A stretch of 25,895 nucleotides of DNA from Geobacter sp. UBA5735 (GCA_002419385.1 DIFZ01000053.1:1-25895); one strand, 5' to 3'. Shown: positions 7,874 through 16,796, counted from the stretch's first letter. The notes: a model not told the origin generated them from the sequence alone. A program made the numbers and translations.

Positions 7874-8791
7874 ATGCCTGTCAGAACAGCGCTGGTACTT
7901 GCCATACTCTGGCTGCTTTCCCCAGAGGACTTCGCCGCTGCAGCCGAGTTTTCCGGCCATGGCCGAGAGGTCGTGGGCACGACAAATCATTACGCCGTCA
8001 AAAAAGGCGAAACCCTGATCGAAATCGCCAGGGCATTCGGCCTCGGATTCAATGAGATCGCCGATGCGAACAAGACCGTGGATCCTTTCATCCCCAATCC
8101 CGGCACACTCGTCAGGATACCCCTGCTCTGGGTCCTTCCTGACAAACCGCGATACAGGGGCATTGTCATCAACCTGTCAGAGATGCGCCTGTATTTCTTC
8201 CACGACCGCGATGGAAGGTCGGTGTCAACCTTCCCCATCGGCATCGGTGATGAAGGGAGCGATACGCCGGTCGGCAGGTTCACCGTAACCCGGAAAACGG
8301 TAAATCCGGCATGGCATGTCCCGCCGTCCATAAGGCGGGAAAAACCGCACCTGCCGGCACGGGTGCCGCCAGGACCCGACAACCCGCTTGGCGCTCACGC
8401 GCTGCGCCTTTCCCGGAGTTCGATACTGATCCACGGCACCAATAAGCCCTGGGGAGTGGGGAGAAGGGTCAGCCATGGATGCATCCGCCTCTATCCCGAA
8501 GATATCGCGAGGCTTTTCCATCTGGTACCGGTCGGCACCAGGGTAACCATAACACGGCAGCCGGTGAAACTGGGAGTCATGAACGGCAGGGTATTCATCG
8601 AGGCACATAAGGGCGCGGAAATGGACTATCCACGGGAAGCGATACGGCTGATACGGTCCCGGAAGCTGCTGCTTCGCATCGACCAGGCAGCGCTGTTCAC
8701 TGCCCTTCAGGAAAAAAGCGGCGTCCCGACGGATATTTCCGCGAAAGCTGCGGAGCGGGGCAGGAAATCAGACCCTGCTCCCGCTCCCTGA
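7874..8791 (+). CDS. LysM-containing L,D-transpeptidase (YkuD family)
   Basis: A 305-residue exported cell-wall enzyme. Residues 1-24 are a signal peptide (MPVRTALVLAILWLL, ending in an AAAA-type cleavage region). Residues ~38-85 are a LysM peptidoglycan-binding module (HYAVKKGETLIEIARAFGLG). Residues ~95-235 are the YkuD catalytic domain, with ILIHGTNKPWGVG (His187) and the catalytic SHGCIRL motif (His201, Cys203). The layout matches the ErfK/YbiS group, which form 3-3 cross-links or attach Lpp-type lipoproteins to peptidoglycan. The convergent neighbour, nine bases away, is a small alanine-zipper lipoprotein of roughly Lpp-like design but ending in Gln-Lys-Lys. A functional link is therefore attractive but inferred. 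The ~70 C-terminal residues after the catalytic domain are unassigned. The ribosome site is weak (AGGAA further upstream). Confidence 0.9.
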   Translation: MPVRTALVLAILWLLSPEDFAAAAEFSGHGREVVGTTNHYAVKKGETLIEIARAFGLGFNEIADANKTVDPFIPNPGTLVRIPLLWVLPDKPRYRGIVINLSEMRLYFFHDRDGRSVSTFPIGIGDEGSDTPVGRFTVTRKTVNPAWHVPPSIRREKPHLPARVPPGPDNPLGAHALRLSRSSILIHGTNKPWGVGRRVSHGCIRLYPEDIARLFHLVPVGTRVTITRQPVKLGVMNGRVFIEAHKGAEMDYPREAIRLIRSRKLLLRIDQAALFTALQEKSGVPTDISAKAAERGRKSDPAPAP

Positions 8792-8800
8792 GAAACGCTG

Positions 8801-9154
8801 CTACTTCTTCTGTCCCAGTTCGAAAGCCTTTGCAGCCTTGTTGGCAGCGGCTTCAGCCCTGCTTGCCGCTGATTCCGCACGGCTTGCCGCCCCATCAGCC
8901 TTCTCGCCCGCTCTGGCAGCGGCAGCCTGGGCATCCGATGCCATCTTCTTCGCGGTATTCACCTCAGCTGCAAGAGTGTTCGCCCTGCCATCCAGAGCGT
9001 TGATCCTGGCTTCGAGTTCGCTTGCCTTTGCCTCCATCTTGCAGAGCCGGTCGTTCAACGGGTCCACCTGGTTATTGACATATTCCTTGGTGGCGCACCC
9101 CGAAAGAACTGCCATAGCGGAAAGCACGACAAGTGCAGATCCAATGTTTCTCAT
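8801..9154 (-). CDS. Alanine-zipper (Lpp/OprI-like) lipoprotein
   Basis: A 117-residue lipoprotein. The signal peptide ends in a lipobox LSGC (Cys20). The rest is one continuous helix rich in Ala, Glu and Lys with heptad spacing, including repeated A-S-R-A-E-[SA]-A blocks near residues 88-107, typical of trimeric coiled coils such as Lpp and OprI. The last residues are Gln-Lys-Lys; a C-terminal lysine could allow attachment to peptidoglycan, as in Lpp. GGGGAGG lies about nine bases before the ATG. It faces the L,D-transpeptidase gene with a nine-base gap. It is longer than E. coli Lpp (78 residues), so an equivalent role is likely but unproven. Confidence 0.82.
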   Translation of the reverse strand: MRNIGSALVVLSAMAVLSGCATKEYVNNQVDPLNDRLCKMEAKASELEARINALDGRANTLAAEVNTAKKMASDAQAAAARAGEKADGAASRAESAASRAEAAANKAAKAFELGQKK

Positions 9155-9208
9155 AGTTTCATTCCTCCCCTTAACACAATATCACCTGTTGACAGATTAT
9201 CACGGGCT

Positions 9209-9247
9209 CCGGAAAAGTCCCGCTCCGGACCCGGAGAGACTTTCCGG
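9209..9247 (-). promoter_or_regulatory. Hairpin in the lipoprotein 5' leader
   Basis: CCGGAAAAGTC (9209-9219) and GACTTTCCGG (9238-9247) are inverted copies with one extra A. Within them CTCC (9223-9226) can pair with GGAG (9233-9236). The structure lies between a possible promoter and the start of the lipoprotein gene, so it would form in the leader of that mRNA and could affect its stability. No T-run follows on either strand. Confidence 0.5.
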
Positions 9248-9258
9248 ATAGGCACTAA

Positions 9259-9285
9259 ATAATACCAGATAAGGGCTGGAATCAA
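9259..9285 (-). promoter_or_regulatory. Possible promoter of the lipoprotein gene
   Basis: Minus-strand TTGATT (9285-9280), a 15-base spacer and TATTAT (9264-9259, five of six -10 matches). The short spacer is the weak point. Transcription would start near 9252 and give a ~98-base leader carrying the hairpin at 9209-9247. Confidence 0.4.
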
Positions 9286-9426
9286 CAAAAAAAACAAAAT
9301 ATCCCTGTCAGGCTGCCGCTAAAGAATAACAAATTGCAGCCGAAGAAAGAAGAGAGCCTTTTCTTGATAGAGCATAAGTCATCAGGATTTCCAAAAGCCA
9401 CCCTCACAACAAAGAGGTAACACGAA

Positions 9427-11952
9427 GTGAAGCATGCTTTGAATACGACTGCGCAATGGGCGCTGGTAAGGATCGTTGCGCTGTACGCGATTTTCGGCGG
9501 ACTCTGGATATACTTTTCCGATTCGATCGTGGGAGTGATCATCCACGATCCGGTGCTGATAATCCGTCTCTCCGTTTACAAGGGCCTTGCCTTTATCCTT
9601 ATCACCGCCACCCTCCTCTATTTTCTCATCGCGCGATATGCCCGGCGAATTTCTGAGACCTCCCGCCAACTCAGCGAAAATGAATCACTCCTGAAGTTGA
9701 CCGCCTACTCAGTCGAACACATAACGGATGCAGTCTACTGGTTGACGGAAGACGGCCGTTTCTGGAACTGCAACGCAGCCGCCTGCAAAATGTTGGGGTA
9801 TAGCCGCGAAGAGCTGTTGAACCTGTCAGTCCTTGATATTGATCCTGATTATGAAAATGAAGACAGGCGTTCTCATAAGGAAGAACTCGAAAAAACCGGA
9901 AGCTTGAGAATGCAGAGGCTTCATTCAGCGCGGGACAGCCGTGTCATCCCCGTAGACATAACCACTAGCTACTTTGTTTACGATGGCCGGAGTTACGTCT
10001 GTTCCATTGTCCGGGATATCACTGATCGCCTGCAATTCGAAAAAGAAGCGTCTTTTTTCAGGAGACTCATAGAATGCACCCGTGAACCGGTCTATGTCGT
10101 CGACCCCGAAGACGGCTGCAGGATGTTCTACGCCAATCCCGCAGCATGCGAGCACTACGGAATGGATTTGGAAAAGCTGCGTACCTTGCGTATCCCCGAT
10201 TGGGATCCCTCATTCAGCATGGAAGAACATCAGCCTGTTGTCTGGGAACAGCAGAAGCAGGGAGAACAGATGCGCTTCGAGACAACGCATCTTGTGGCTT
10301 CAGGAGAACTGATACCGGTCGAGGTGACCGCCAACTACCTGCTATTCGATGGAAGGGAGTATGCAGCCGGAAATTTCCATGATATCCGTGAGCGCAAAGC
10401 CATGGAAGCCTCGTTAAAGGAAAGCGAACGCAATCTGATTGAAGCACAGCGCATCGCTCGCGTAGGCAACTGGACAAGGGACCTGGCCGGCAACCTCCTG
10501 TATGCCTCAGCACAATGCCGACGCATTTTCGGCAAAGAACCTGGAACCATGCAGGGCACATTTGATACTCTGTTGGAGCTGGTGCATCCCGATGACCGCA
10601 ATCGTGTCCGCTCCGTCTTCTTCCATACCGTTCAAACAGGAGAACCGTTCCTGACCGAATTCGGCGTCATCCGTCCCGACGGTACGGAGTGCCTAGTGCG
10701 TGCCAGGGGGGAATTGTCCCGCGATGATTCGGGGAACCCGGCAAAGATCATCGGAACCGTCCAGGACATAACTGAACAGCAAAAGGCAGAGGGCGACCGC
10801 ATAGAACTGGAACGGCAGATGCTGAACATTCAGAAGCTGGAAAGCCTCGGCATCCTGGCCGGGGGGATAGCCCACGACTTCAACAATCTCCTGACAGGAA
10901 TTCTTGGCAACCTGTCCATGATGCGCATGGAACTTCCCGTCAAGCATGCTCTCCACGGCAGGATCGACCGTTGTGAAAAGGCCGTCAATCAGGCAACCGG
11001 GCTTACATGCCAGCTTTTGACATTTTCCAGGGGTGGAGACCCGGTAAAGAAACGCGTTGATCCGAGCCGGATAATACGGGACGCAGCCTCATTTTCCCTC
11101 CACGGTTCCAACGTAGCTGTCGAAATGAAGATCAGCGAAGACCTTTGGCATATCGAAGCTGATGATGGACAAATCGGCCAGGTGTTCCATAATCTACTCA
11201 TCAATGCCTATCAAGCAATGCCCCAAGGGGGCATGGTGCGGGTCGAAGCATCCAACTGCTGCCTTTCGGAGGGCCAGGCGCCTTCTCTCACGCCAGGCAA
11301 TTACGTTCTGGTTTCGGTCATTGATCAGGGTACGGGAATAGCACCCGAAAACCTGGACAAGATCTTTGACCCCTATTTCACCACCAAACAAACCGGCACG
11401 GGGCTTGGACTTACCGCACTCCATTCCATCGTCAGAAAACATGGCGGCCAGGTGCTGGTATCCTCACGGGTCGGAGCGGGCTCCGTATTCCGGGTATACT
11501 TACCGGCCGTTTCCGGACATGTCGCGAATAAAAATGAAACGGAGAGTTCGGCATCGTTGCCCGCCATGACAGGGGAAGGTTACGTTCTGGTAATGGATGA
11601 TGAGGAAATCATCCGGGATCTGGCGCTTGAGATGTTGTCCATGTTGGGGTATGACGTGATAACCTGTTCATGCGGTGAAGAATTGATCGATCACTATGAA
11701 TTCGCCATGAGAAACGCGGGCAAACCCGATGCGGTCATTATGGATCTTACCATTCCGGGGAAAATGGGGGGATTGGAAGCGGCAGCCGCCATCCTGGCTC
11801 TTGACCCCGAGGCAAAGCTTATCGTCTCCAGTGGCTACTCCAACGATCCGGTGATGGCAGGCTACAGGAGCTACGGCTTTTGCGAGGCTATTGTCAAACC
11901 GTTCCGGGCGGAAGAACTGGAAGTTTCCATGCGGTGTGTGTTGGGTGAGTAA
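9427..11952 (+). CDS. Membrane-bound PAS hybrid histidine kinase
   Basis: An 841-residue sensor kinase. Two membrane helices lie at residues ~13-35 and ~45-70 with a short loop, so there is almost no periplasmic sensing domain. Three PAS domains follow (~90-205, ~206-325, ~340-455). Then come a HisKA dimerisation domain with GGIAHDFNNLLTGI (His483 as phospho-acceptor) and a HATPase with N-box NLLINAYQAM, G1 DQGTGI and G2 GTGLGL. A C-terminal receiver domain has the acidic pair MDDEE and phospho-acceptor VIMDLTIPG (Asp773). The H-D-F-N-N-L form is common in kinases of the NtrB/PAS-rich group. The start is GTG, with GAGG nine bases upstream. No response-regulator gene is adjacent, so the output partner is elsewhere. 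The signal is unknown. Confidence 0.93.
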   Translation: MKHALNTTAQWALVRIVALYAIFGGLWIYFSDSIVGVIIHDPVLIIRLSVYKGLAFILITATLLYFLIARYARRISETSRQLSENESLLKLTAYSVEHITDAVYWLTEDGRFWNCNAAACKMLGYSREELLNLSVLDIDPDYENEDRRSHKEELEKTGSLRMQRLHSARDSRVIPVDITTSYFVYDGRSYVCSIVRDITDRLQFEKEASFFRRLIECTREPVYVVDPEDGCRMFYANPAACEHYGMDLEKLRTLRIPDWDPSFSMEEHQPVVWEQQKQGEQMRFETTHLVASGELIPVEVTANYLLFDGREYAAGNFHDIRERKAMEASLKESERNLIEAQRIARVGNWTRDLAGNLLYASAQCRRIFGKEPGTMQGTFDTLLELVHPDDRNRVRSVFFHTVQTGEPFLTEFGVIRPDGTECLVRARGELSRDDSGNPAKIIGTVQDITEQQKAEGDRIELERQMLNIQKLESLGILAGGIAHDFNNLLTGILGNLSMMRMELPVKHALHGRIDRCEKAVNQATGLTCQLLTFSRGGDPVKKRVDPSRIIRDAASFSLHGSNVAVEMKISEDLWHIEADDGQIGQVFHNLLINAYQAMPQGGMVRVEASNCCLSEGQAPSLTPGNYVLVSVIDQGTGIAPENLDKIFDPYFTTKQTGTGLGLTALHSIVRKHGGQVLVSSRVGAGSVFRVYLPAVSGHVANKNETESSASLPAMTGEGYVLVMDDEEIIRDLALEMLSMLGYDVITCSCGEELIDHYEFAMRNAGKPDAVIMDLTIPGKMGGLEAAAAILALDPEAKLIVSSGYSNDPVMAGYRSYGFCEAIVKPFRAEELEVSMRCVLGE

Positions 11953-12005
11953 CATGCCGGAACAGCGGAAAAACAATCAGGAGCGTTAGCGTGAAACACC
12001 AGAGG

Positions 12006-12045
12006 TCAAAAAGAAAGCCCCCTCATTTTGGCTGGGGAGGGGGCT
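12006..12045 (-). terminator. Intrinsic terminator of carB
   Basis: On the minus strand AGCCCCCTC (12045-12037) pairs perfectly with GAGGGGGCT (12024-12016) around a 12-base loop, followed by TTCTTTTTGACC. It starts ~27 bases after the carB stop codon. The plus-strand side lacks a T-run, so it does not serve the kinase gene. Confidence 0.88.
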
Positions 12046-12071
12046 GGCAACTTATCCATCCGGACACTACG

Positions 12072-15000
12072 CTAACCGGGAATCCCTTTATGGTATTCCT
12101 GCAGGCTGCGGATCTCCCCACGCCCCTTACGGCTGGCGTCGATCCCTTTTGCCGCAGCGATTGCAGCCGCTATGGTGGTGATATAGGGAACCTTGTACTG
12201 TATAGCCGCCTTGCGGATGTATGAATCGTCGTGAAGGCTCTGACGGCCCGCCGGTGTGTTGACCACCAGCTGGATTTCCCGGCTTCTGATGGCATCGGCT
12301 ATGTTGGGCCGCCCTTCATGCATCTTCAGGATGCGTTCGGACTCGATGCCATGCTCCTTGAGATAGGCATGGGTGCCTTCTGTCGCCTTGATGAGGAACC
12401 CGAGGTCCGCAAAACGGCGGGCGACCTCCAGCGCACCCTGCCGGTCATGCTCCGAGACGGTGAGAAGGACCGTGCCTTCCCTGGGGAGGGTAGAAGAGGC
12501 CGCTTCCTGGGCCTTGAAAAAGGCGAGGCCGTAACTGTCCGCCATGCCCAGGACTTCCCCGGTGGAACGCATCTCGGGGCCCAGCACCGGGTCCACTTCC
12601 GGGAACATGTAGAACGGGAAAACCGCCTCCTTGACGCCGAAGTGGGGCAGCGGCCGCCGCTTGAGGTTCATCGCCGACAGTTTCCTGCCGAGCATCACCT
12701 GCGTCGCGATGCGGGCCATGGGAATGTTGCACACCTTGCTGACCAGCGGCACGGTCCTGCTGGCGCGCGGGTTTGCCTCGAGAATGTAGACCGTTTCGTC
12801 GGCAATGGCGTACTGGATGTTCATCAAGCCCACCACTCCCATCTCGATGGCAATCTTTTTCGTATATTCCTCTATGGTGTCGATATGCCGCTGGGGGATG
12901 CTCACCGGCGGTATCACGCACGCCGAATCCCCGGAATGGATGCCTGCCAGTTCGATATGCTCCATGACTGCCGGCACGAATGCATCGGTGCCGTCGGCAA
13001 TGGCGTCGGCCTCTGCCTCGATGGCGTTCTCCAGAAAACGGTCGATGAGGATCGGCCGCTCGGGCGTCACGTCAACCGCCTTGCGCAGGTATTCCCGGAG
13101 CATTTCTTCGTCGTGGACGATTTCCATGGCCCGGCCGCCCAGCACGTAGGACGGACGGACAATGAGCGGATACCCTATGCGCGCCGCGATGTCAATCGCC
13201 TCTGCCAGGGTGCTGGCCATGCCCGACTCGGGCTGGGGTATGCCCAGCTTGCGCATCACGCTGCTGAAACGGTCCCGGTCTTCAGCCAGGTCGATGGTCT
13301 CCGGGCTGGTGCCGATGATGTTCACACCGGCAGCCTCAAGCTCGGCCGCGATGTTGAGTGGAGTCTGGCCGCCGAACTGGACGACCACCCCTTCCGGCTT
13401 TTCCTTTTCATAAATCGCCAGCACATCCTCCACCGTCAGCGGCTCGAAATACAGCTTGTCCGAGGTGTCATAGTCCGTTGAAACAGTTTCAGGGTTGCAG
13501 TTCACCATGATCGATTCGAAACCTTCCTCGCGAAGTGCCATGGCGGTATGGACGCAACAGTAATCGAACTCGATCCCCTGGCCGATCCTGTTGGGTCCTC
13601 CGCCCAGGACCATGATCTTGCGCTTGTCGCTGACCGGGACAGTATCCGGGGCATTATAGGTGGAGAAGTAATAGGCGGCATTTTCCACGCCGCTCACCGG
13701 CACAGCTTCCCAAGCCTCGACCATGCCGAGAGCGGTGCGCCGCTCGCGAACCGATTTTTCCGGCACTCCCAGCAATTTGGCCAGGTAACGGTCGGCAAAG
13801 CCGTCCTTTTTCGCCTGGACCAGGAGGCTGTCAGGCAGGAGCGTCCCCTTGTGGCGGAGGATTTCCTCTTCCAGCAACACCAGCTCCTTCATCTGCTGGA
13901 GGAACCAGGGTTTGATATGGGTCCGGCGGTACAGGAGCTCGATGTCCGCTCCCTTGCGCAGGGCCTCGTAGATGATGAACTGGCGCTCGCTGGAGGGCTC
14001 GGCAAGCAGGCCAAGCAGCTCTTCCAGCGTCTTGCCGTTGAAATCCCTGGCGAACCCGAGTCCGTAGCGACCGATTTCCAGGGAACGTATGGCTTTCTGC
14101 AAGGCCTCCTTGTAATTCTTGCCGATGCTCATCACTTCGCCGACCGCGCGCATCTGCGTTCCCAGCTTGTCTTCCGATCCCCGGAACTTCTCGAACGCCC
14201 AGCGGGCGAACTTGACCACCACATAGTCGCCGGAAGGGGTGTATTTTTCCAGGCTTCCGTCCCGCCAGTAGGGGATTTCATCCAGGGTCATGCCTGCCGC
14301 GAGCATGGACGAGACAAGCGCGATGGGGAAACCCGTCGCCTTGGAGGCAAGGGCCGATGAGCGGGAGGTGCGGGGATTGATCTCGATGACCGTCACCCGG
14401 CCGGTTTGCGGGTCGTGGGCAAACTGGACGTTCGTGCCGCCGATCACCTCGATGGCATCGACGATATTGTAGGAATAGCGTTGGAGCCGCTCCTGCAGTT
14501 CCGGGCTGATGGTCAGCACCGGTGCGGTACAAAATGAATCGCCGGTGTGGACCCCCATGGCGTCCACGTTCTCGATGAAGCAGACGGTGATCTTCTGCCC
14601 CTTGGCGTCTCGCACGACTTCGAGTTCCAGCTCTTCCCAGCCCAGGACCGACTCCTCGATCAGTACCTGGCTCACCGGGCTGGCGGCAAGTCCGCGGCTG
14701 ACGATAGTAGCGAACTCCTCCTTGTTGTAGGCAAATCCCCCTCCCGTACCTCCCATGGTGTAGGCAGGGCGGATGACCACCGGCATGCCGATCCGCTCGA
14801 CGATTGTCCATGCATCTTCCATGGTGGTCGCAATGTCGCTGCGCGGGGTTTCGATGCCCAGGCGGGTCATGGTTTCCTTGAAGGTCTCCCGGTCTTCGCC
14901 CCGCTTGATGGCATCAAGGTTGACGCCGATCACCCGGACCCCGTACTCGTCCAGAACACCCCTGCGGGCCAATTCGCTGGACAGGTTCAGGCCGGTCTGT

Positions 15001-15275
15001 CCCCCCAGGTTGGGAAGGAGGGCGTCGGGGCGTTCCTTTTTTATGATCTCGGTGAGCGTCTCGGCATTGAGCGCCTCTATGTACGTGGTGTCAGCCATCC
15101 CGGGGTCGGTCATGATCGTAGCCGGGTTGGAGTTGACCAGCAGGATCTCGTAGCCCAGCTTGCGCAGGGCCTTGCACGCCTGGGTGCCGGAATAGTCGAA
15201 TTCGCATGCCTGGCCTATTATAATCGGACCGGATCCGATTATCAGGACCTTCTTCACATCGTCTCGTTGTGGCAT
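12072..15275 (-). CDS. carB: Carbamoyl-phosphate synthase large subunit
   Basis: A 1067-residue enzyme that makes carbamoyl phosphate from bicarbonate, ammonia (channelled from the small subunit CarA) and two ATP, for pyrimidine and arginine synthesis in the cytosol. Both homologous halves are visible, each opening with a pre-ATP-grasp motif (KKVLIIGSGPIIIGQACEFD; KIMVLGGGPNRIGQGIEFDY). Each has an ATP-grasp glycine loop (PAYTMGGTGGG; PSYVLGGRAMEIV). The C-terminal ~140 residues form the MGS-like allosteric domain (IKATEGTHAYLKEHGI, VVNTPAGRQSLHDDSYIRKA). The ATG at 15275 has AGGAGG five bases upstream, and the protein then starts MPQRDDVKKVLIIG as expected. Length matches the family. CarA is not adjacent: the upstream neighbour is a divergent secreted-protein gene. 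Confidence 0.97.
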   Translation of the reverse strand: MPQRDDVKKVLIIGSGPIIIGQACEFDYSGTQACKALRKLGYEILLVNSNPATIMTDPGMADTTYIEALNAETLTEIIKKERPDALLPNLGGQTGLNLSSELARRGVLDEYGVRVIGVNLDAIKRGEDRETFKETMTRLGIETPRSDIATTMEDAWTIVERIGMPVVIRPAYTMGGTGGGFAYNKEEFATIVSRGLAASPVSQVLIEESVLGWEELELEVVRDAKGQKITVCFIENVDAMGVHTGDSFCTAPVLTISPELQERLQRYSYNIVDAIEVIGGTNVQFAHDPQTGRVTVIEINPRTSRSSALASKATGFPIALVSSMLAAGMTLDEIPYWRDGSLEKYTPSGDYVVVKFARWAFEKFRGSEDKLGTQMRAVGEVMSIGKNYKEALQKAIRSLEIGRYGLGFARDFNGKTLEELLGLLAEPSSERQFIIYEALRKGADIELLYRRTHIKPWFLQQMKELVLLEEEILRHKGTLLPDSLLVQAKKDGFADRYLAKLLGVPEKSVRERRTALGMVEAWEAVPVSGVENAAYYFSTYNAPDTVPVSDKRKIMVLGGGPNRIGQGIEFDYCCVHTAMALREEGFESIMVNCNPETVSTDYDTSDKLYFEPLTVEDVLAIYEKEKPEGVVVQFGGQTPLNIAAELEAAGVNIIGTSPETIDLAEDRDRFSSVMRKLGIPQPESGMASTLAEAIDIAARIGYPLIVRPSYVLGGRAMEIVHDEEMLREYLRKAVDVTPERPILIDRFLENAIEAEADAIADGTDAFVPAVMEHIELAGIHSGDSACVIPPVSIPQRHIDTIEEYTKKIAIEMGVVGLMNIQYAIADETVYILEANPRASRTVPLVSKVCNIPMARIATQVMLGRKLSAMNLKRRPLPHFGVKEAVFPFYMFPEVDPVLGPEMRSTGEVLGMADSYGLAFFKAQEAASSTLPREGTVLLTVSEHDRQGALEVARRFADLGFLIKATEGTHAYLKEHGIESERILKMHEGRPNIADAIRSREIQLVVNTPAGRQSLHDDSYIRKAAIQYKVPYITTIAAAIAAAKGIDASRKGRGEIRSLQEYHKGIPG

Positions 15276-15584
15276 CAATGCCTCCTTGCCGGGTTTAGTC
15301 GAAAACTCACGCACCTATCACGTGCAACAGTAGCCCAAGACCGCCGGTTTCCACAAATTGTTTCATCATTGAACCGTTTCTGCTCCCAAAACAGCGTAGA
15401 GAAGGTACTCAAACTACACAATGTCGATCACATAAATGATCGGCACACCGTGAGACGGAAAAATAGTGTGTCAACTTTTTCCGCTGCCACTCGTTTCACG
15501 TAGTGAATAAAGAAGAATCCGTGAACGGAAAAGAAGGCCTTACAGGCTGGATGCGTGCCAGATCCGACGCAGGAGGGATACAAG
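15276..15584. other. Divergent intergenic region between carB and repeat protein
   Basis: About 310 bases drive two divergent genes. A minus-strand TTGACA (15474-15469) lacks a good -10 at the right spacing. A second small symmetry, TTCAC-GTA-GTGAA, lies near 15494-15506. No open frame is convincing. The best-defined element is the palindrome at 15425-15442. No attenuator-like terminator or known riboswitch was recognised ahead of carB. Confidence 0.4.
15425..15442. promoter_or_regulatory. Operator-like palindrome between divergent genes
   Basis: CGATCA-CATAAA-TGATCG is a perfect 6-6-6 inverted repeat, extendable to nine-base arms with one mismatch (TGTCGATCA / TGATCGGCA). It sits in the shared upstream region of carB and the repeat-protein gene, about 150 bases from each start codon. 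Which gene it controls is unknown. Confidence 0.45.
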
Positions 15585-16736
15585 ATGAAAAGACAGATAC
15601 TGTTTTCAACCGTTCTTCTGGCAGCCGTGTCAGTCACGAGTGCCGCCAGGGCGCAGTTTACCATCAACCTGCCGGGCTTCGGCCTGAGCCTGCCGGCCCC
15701 CCCTGGAGTAGGAATCAACATCGGACTGCCGGTTGTGCCCGCTGCACCATATCCATACCAGCCAGTAGCCACCACATCGACCTATCCCTATGACTACGAG
15801 TCGCTGGAACTTGACGCCCCCCCTGATTTCGTCCAACCACCCGAATTGGGGTTCTATGTGGCAGTGGGTGTCCCGTTCGATCTTTTCTTTTATAACAACC
15901 TCTATTATCTGTACAGGAACAATTGCTGGTATTCGTCCTACTATTACCAAGGCCCATGGGCAGGCATACACCACAGGTATGTCCCCTATGCCCTGAACAG
16001 GTATCCTTTCGACAGGATTCATCATTACAGGGATACTTATTACGGGCGCTACCAGAGATACGGGAACTGGGAAGGACAACGGCATTTCCGGCCGGAAAGG
16101 CATGCCGTGGGCAGGGGAGGCTATGACCGTGCGAGAGGTGGAAATTACGCCCGGCCCGGCAGCGGCGACCGTGTTTACGGGGACAGGCCGTCCTATGAGA
16201 GGACTGCAGTCCCACGCTACGATTACGGCAACAGGTCGTCTTATAACAGGGTGAACAACAGCCCGAACCGCTATTATGGAAGCAGACCCGATGCCGCCAG
16301 GTCATACTCCCCCAATCAGGGCTACGTCAACCGAACGGCAGTTGCCAGGCCGGGCAACGGAAGCCAGGCATACGCCAACAGATCTTCTTTCAACAGGCCA
16401 TACAGCCAGGCTCAAAGATACGGCGACAGGACCGCATACAGCAGGCCGATGAACCGGAACCAGAGCTACGGGAACAGGCCGTCATTCAACAGGGCCAATT
16501 CCAGCAGCCAGGTTTCCGCAAGCAGACCCGCTTACAGCAGCCCGAACAACGCGGGACGGAATTCCGGCAGCAGGGCGACTTTCAGCAGACCTGCCAACGG
16601 AGGCCAAGGCTTCGCGACCAGAGCGGCCTACAACAGGCCATACAGCCAGGGTCAAAGCAGCCATGCGACTACCGTCAGCCACGGTAACGGCAGGTCCGGC
16701 AACGGCAATTTCAGGGGGCATGGCCCGGGAAGGTAG
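15585..16736 (+). CDS. Secreted protein with ten 16-residue repeats
   Basis: A 383-residue exported protein of unknown function. Residues 1-23 are a signal peptide (MKRQILFSTVLLAAVS, cleavage likely after ARA). Residues ~75-145 are a Tyr/Trp-rich segment (FYNNLYYLYRNNCWYSSYYY, QGPWAGIHHRYVP) resembling short aromatic domains of uncharacterised deltaproteobacterial exported proteins. Residues 198-358 are ten tandem units of 16 residues (one of 17) with the pattern Y-G-x-R-x-[SA]-[YF]-x-R-P-x4-Q-x, followed by a His/Gly/Arg tail. The protein is very basic and low in complexity, so the repeat region is probably disordered or surface-binding. The ATG at 15585 has AGGAGGG seven bases upstream; an in-frame ATG 30 bases earlier lacks one. 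A terminator follows. Binding to nucleic acid, polysaccharide or outer-surface polymer is possible but not shown. Confidence 0.8.
   Translation: MKRQILFSTVLLAAVSVTSAARAQFTINLPGFGLSLPAPPGVGINIGLPVVPAAPYPYQPVATTSTYPYDYESLELDAPPDFVQPPELGFYVAVGVPFDLFFYNNLYYLYRNNCWYSSYYYQGPWAGIHHRYVPYALNRYPFDRIHHYRDTYYGRYQRYGNWEGQRHFRPERHAVGRGGYDRARGGNYARPGSGDRVYGDRPSYERTAVPRYDYGNRSSYNRVNNSPNRYYGSRPDAARSYSPNQGYVNRTAVARPGNGSQAYANRSSFNRPYSQAQRYGDRTAYSRPMNRNQSYGNRPSFNRANSSSQVSASRPAYSSPNNAGRNSGSRATFSRPANGGQGFATRAAYNRPYSQGQSSHATTVSHGNGRSGNGNFRGHGPGR
16176..16658 (+). repeat. Tandem ~48-bp coding repeats (ten copies)
   Basis: Ten in-frame units of 48 bases (the second is 51) encode the ~16-residue repeats. Unit starts read YGDRPSY, YGNRSSY, YGSRPDA, YVNRTAV, YANRSSF, YGDRTAY, YGNRPSF, SASRPAY, SGSRATF and FATRAAY. 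Most copies have diverged at the DNA level, but units 5 and 10 share a nearly identical stretch beginning CAACAGGCCATACAGCCAGG, pointing to recent recombination or duplication inside the array. Confidence 0.85.
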
Positions 16737-16796
16737 GGTGCCCCTGATATCACCACCGGAAGAACACGGAAACCAAAACGTGAATTATTCTAATGC

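Noticed and set aside
12231..13481. Plus-strand frames opposite carB (also 14547-15503)
   Set aside because: carB is unmistakable on the other strand; the long antisense frames arise from its third-position GC bias.
16176..16658. Regular 48-bp spacing considered as a CRISPR array
   Set aside because: Units are in-frame coding repeats without constant repeat/variable spacer structure, and no cas genes are present.
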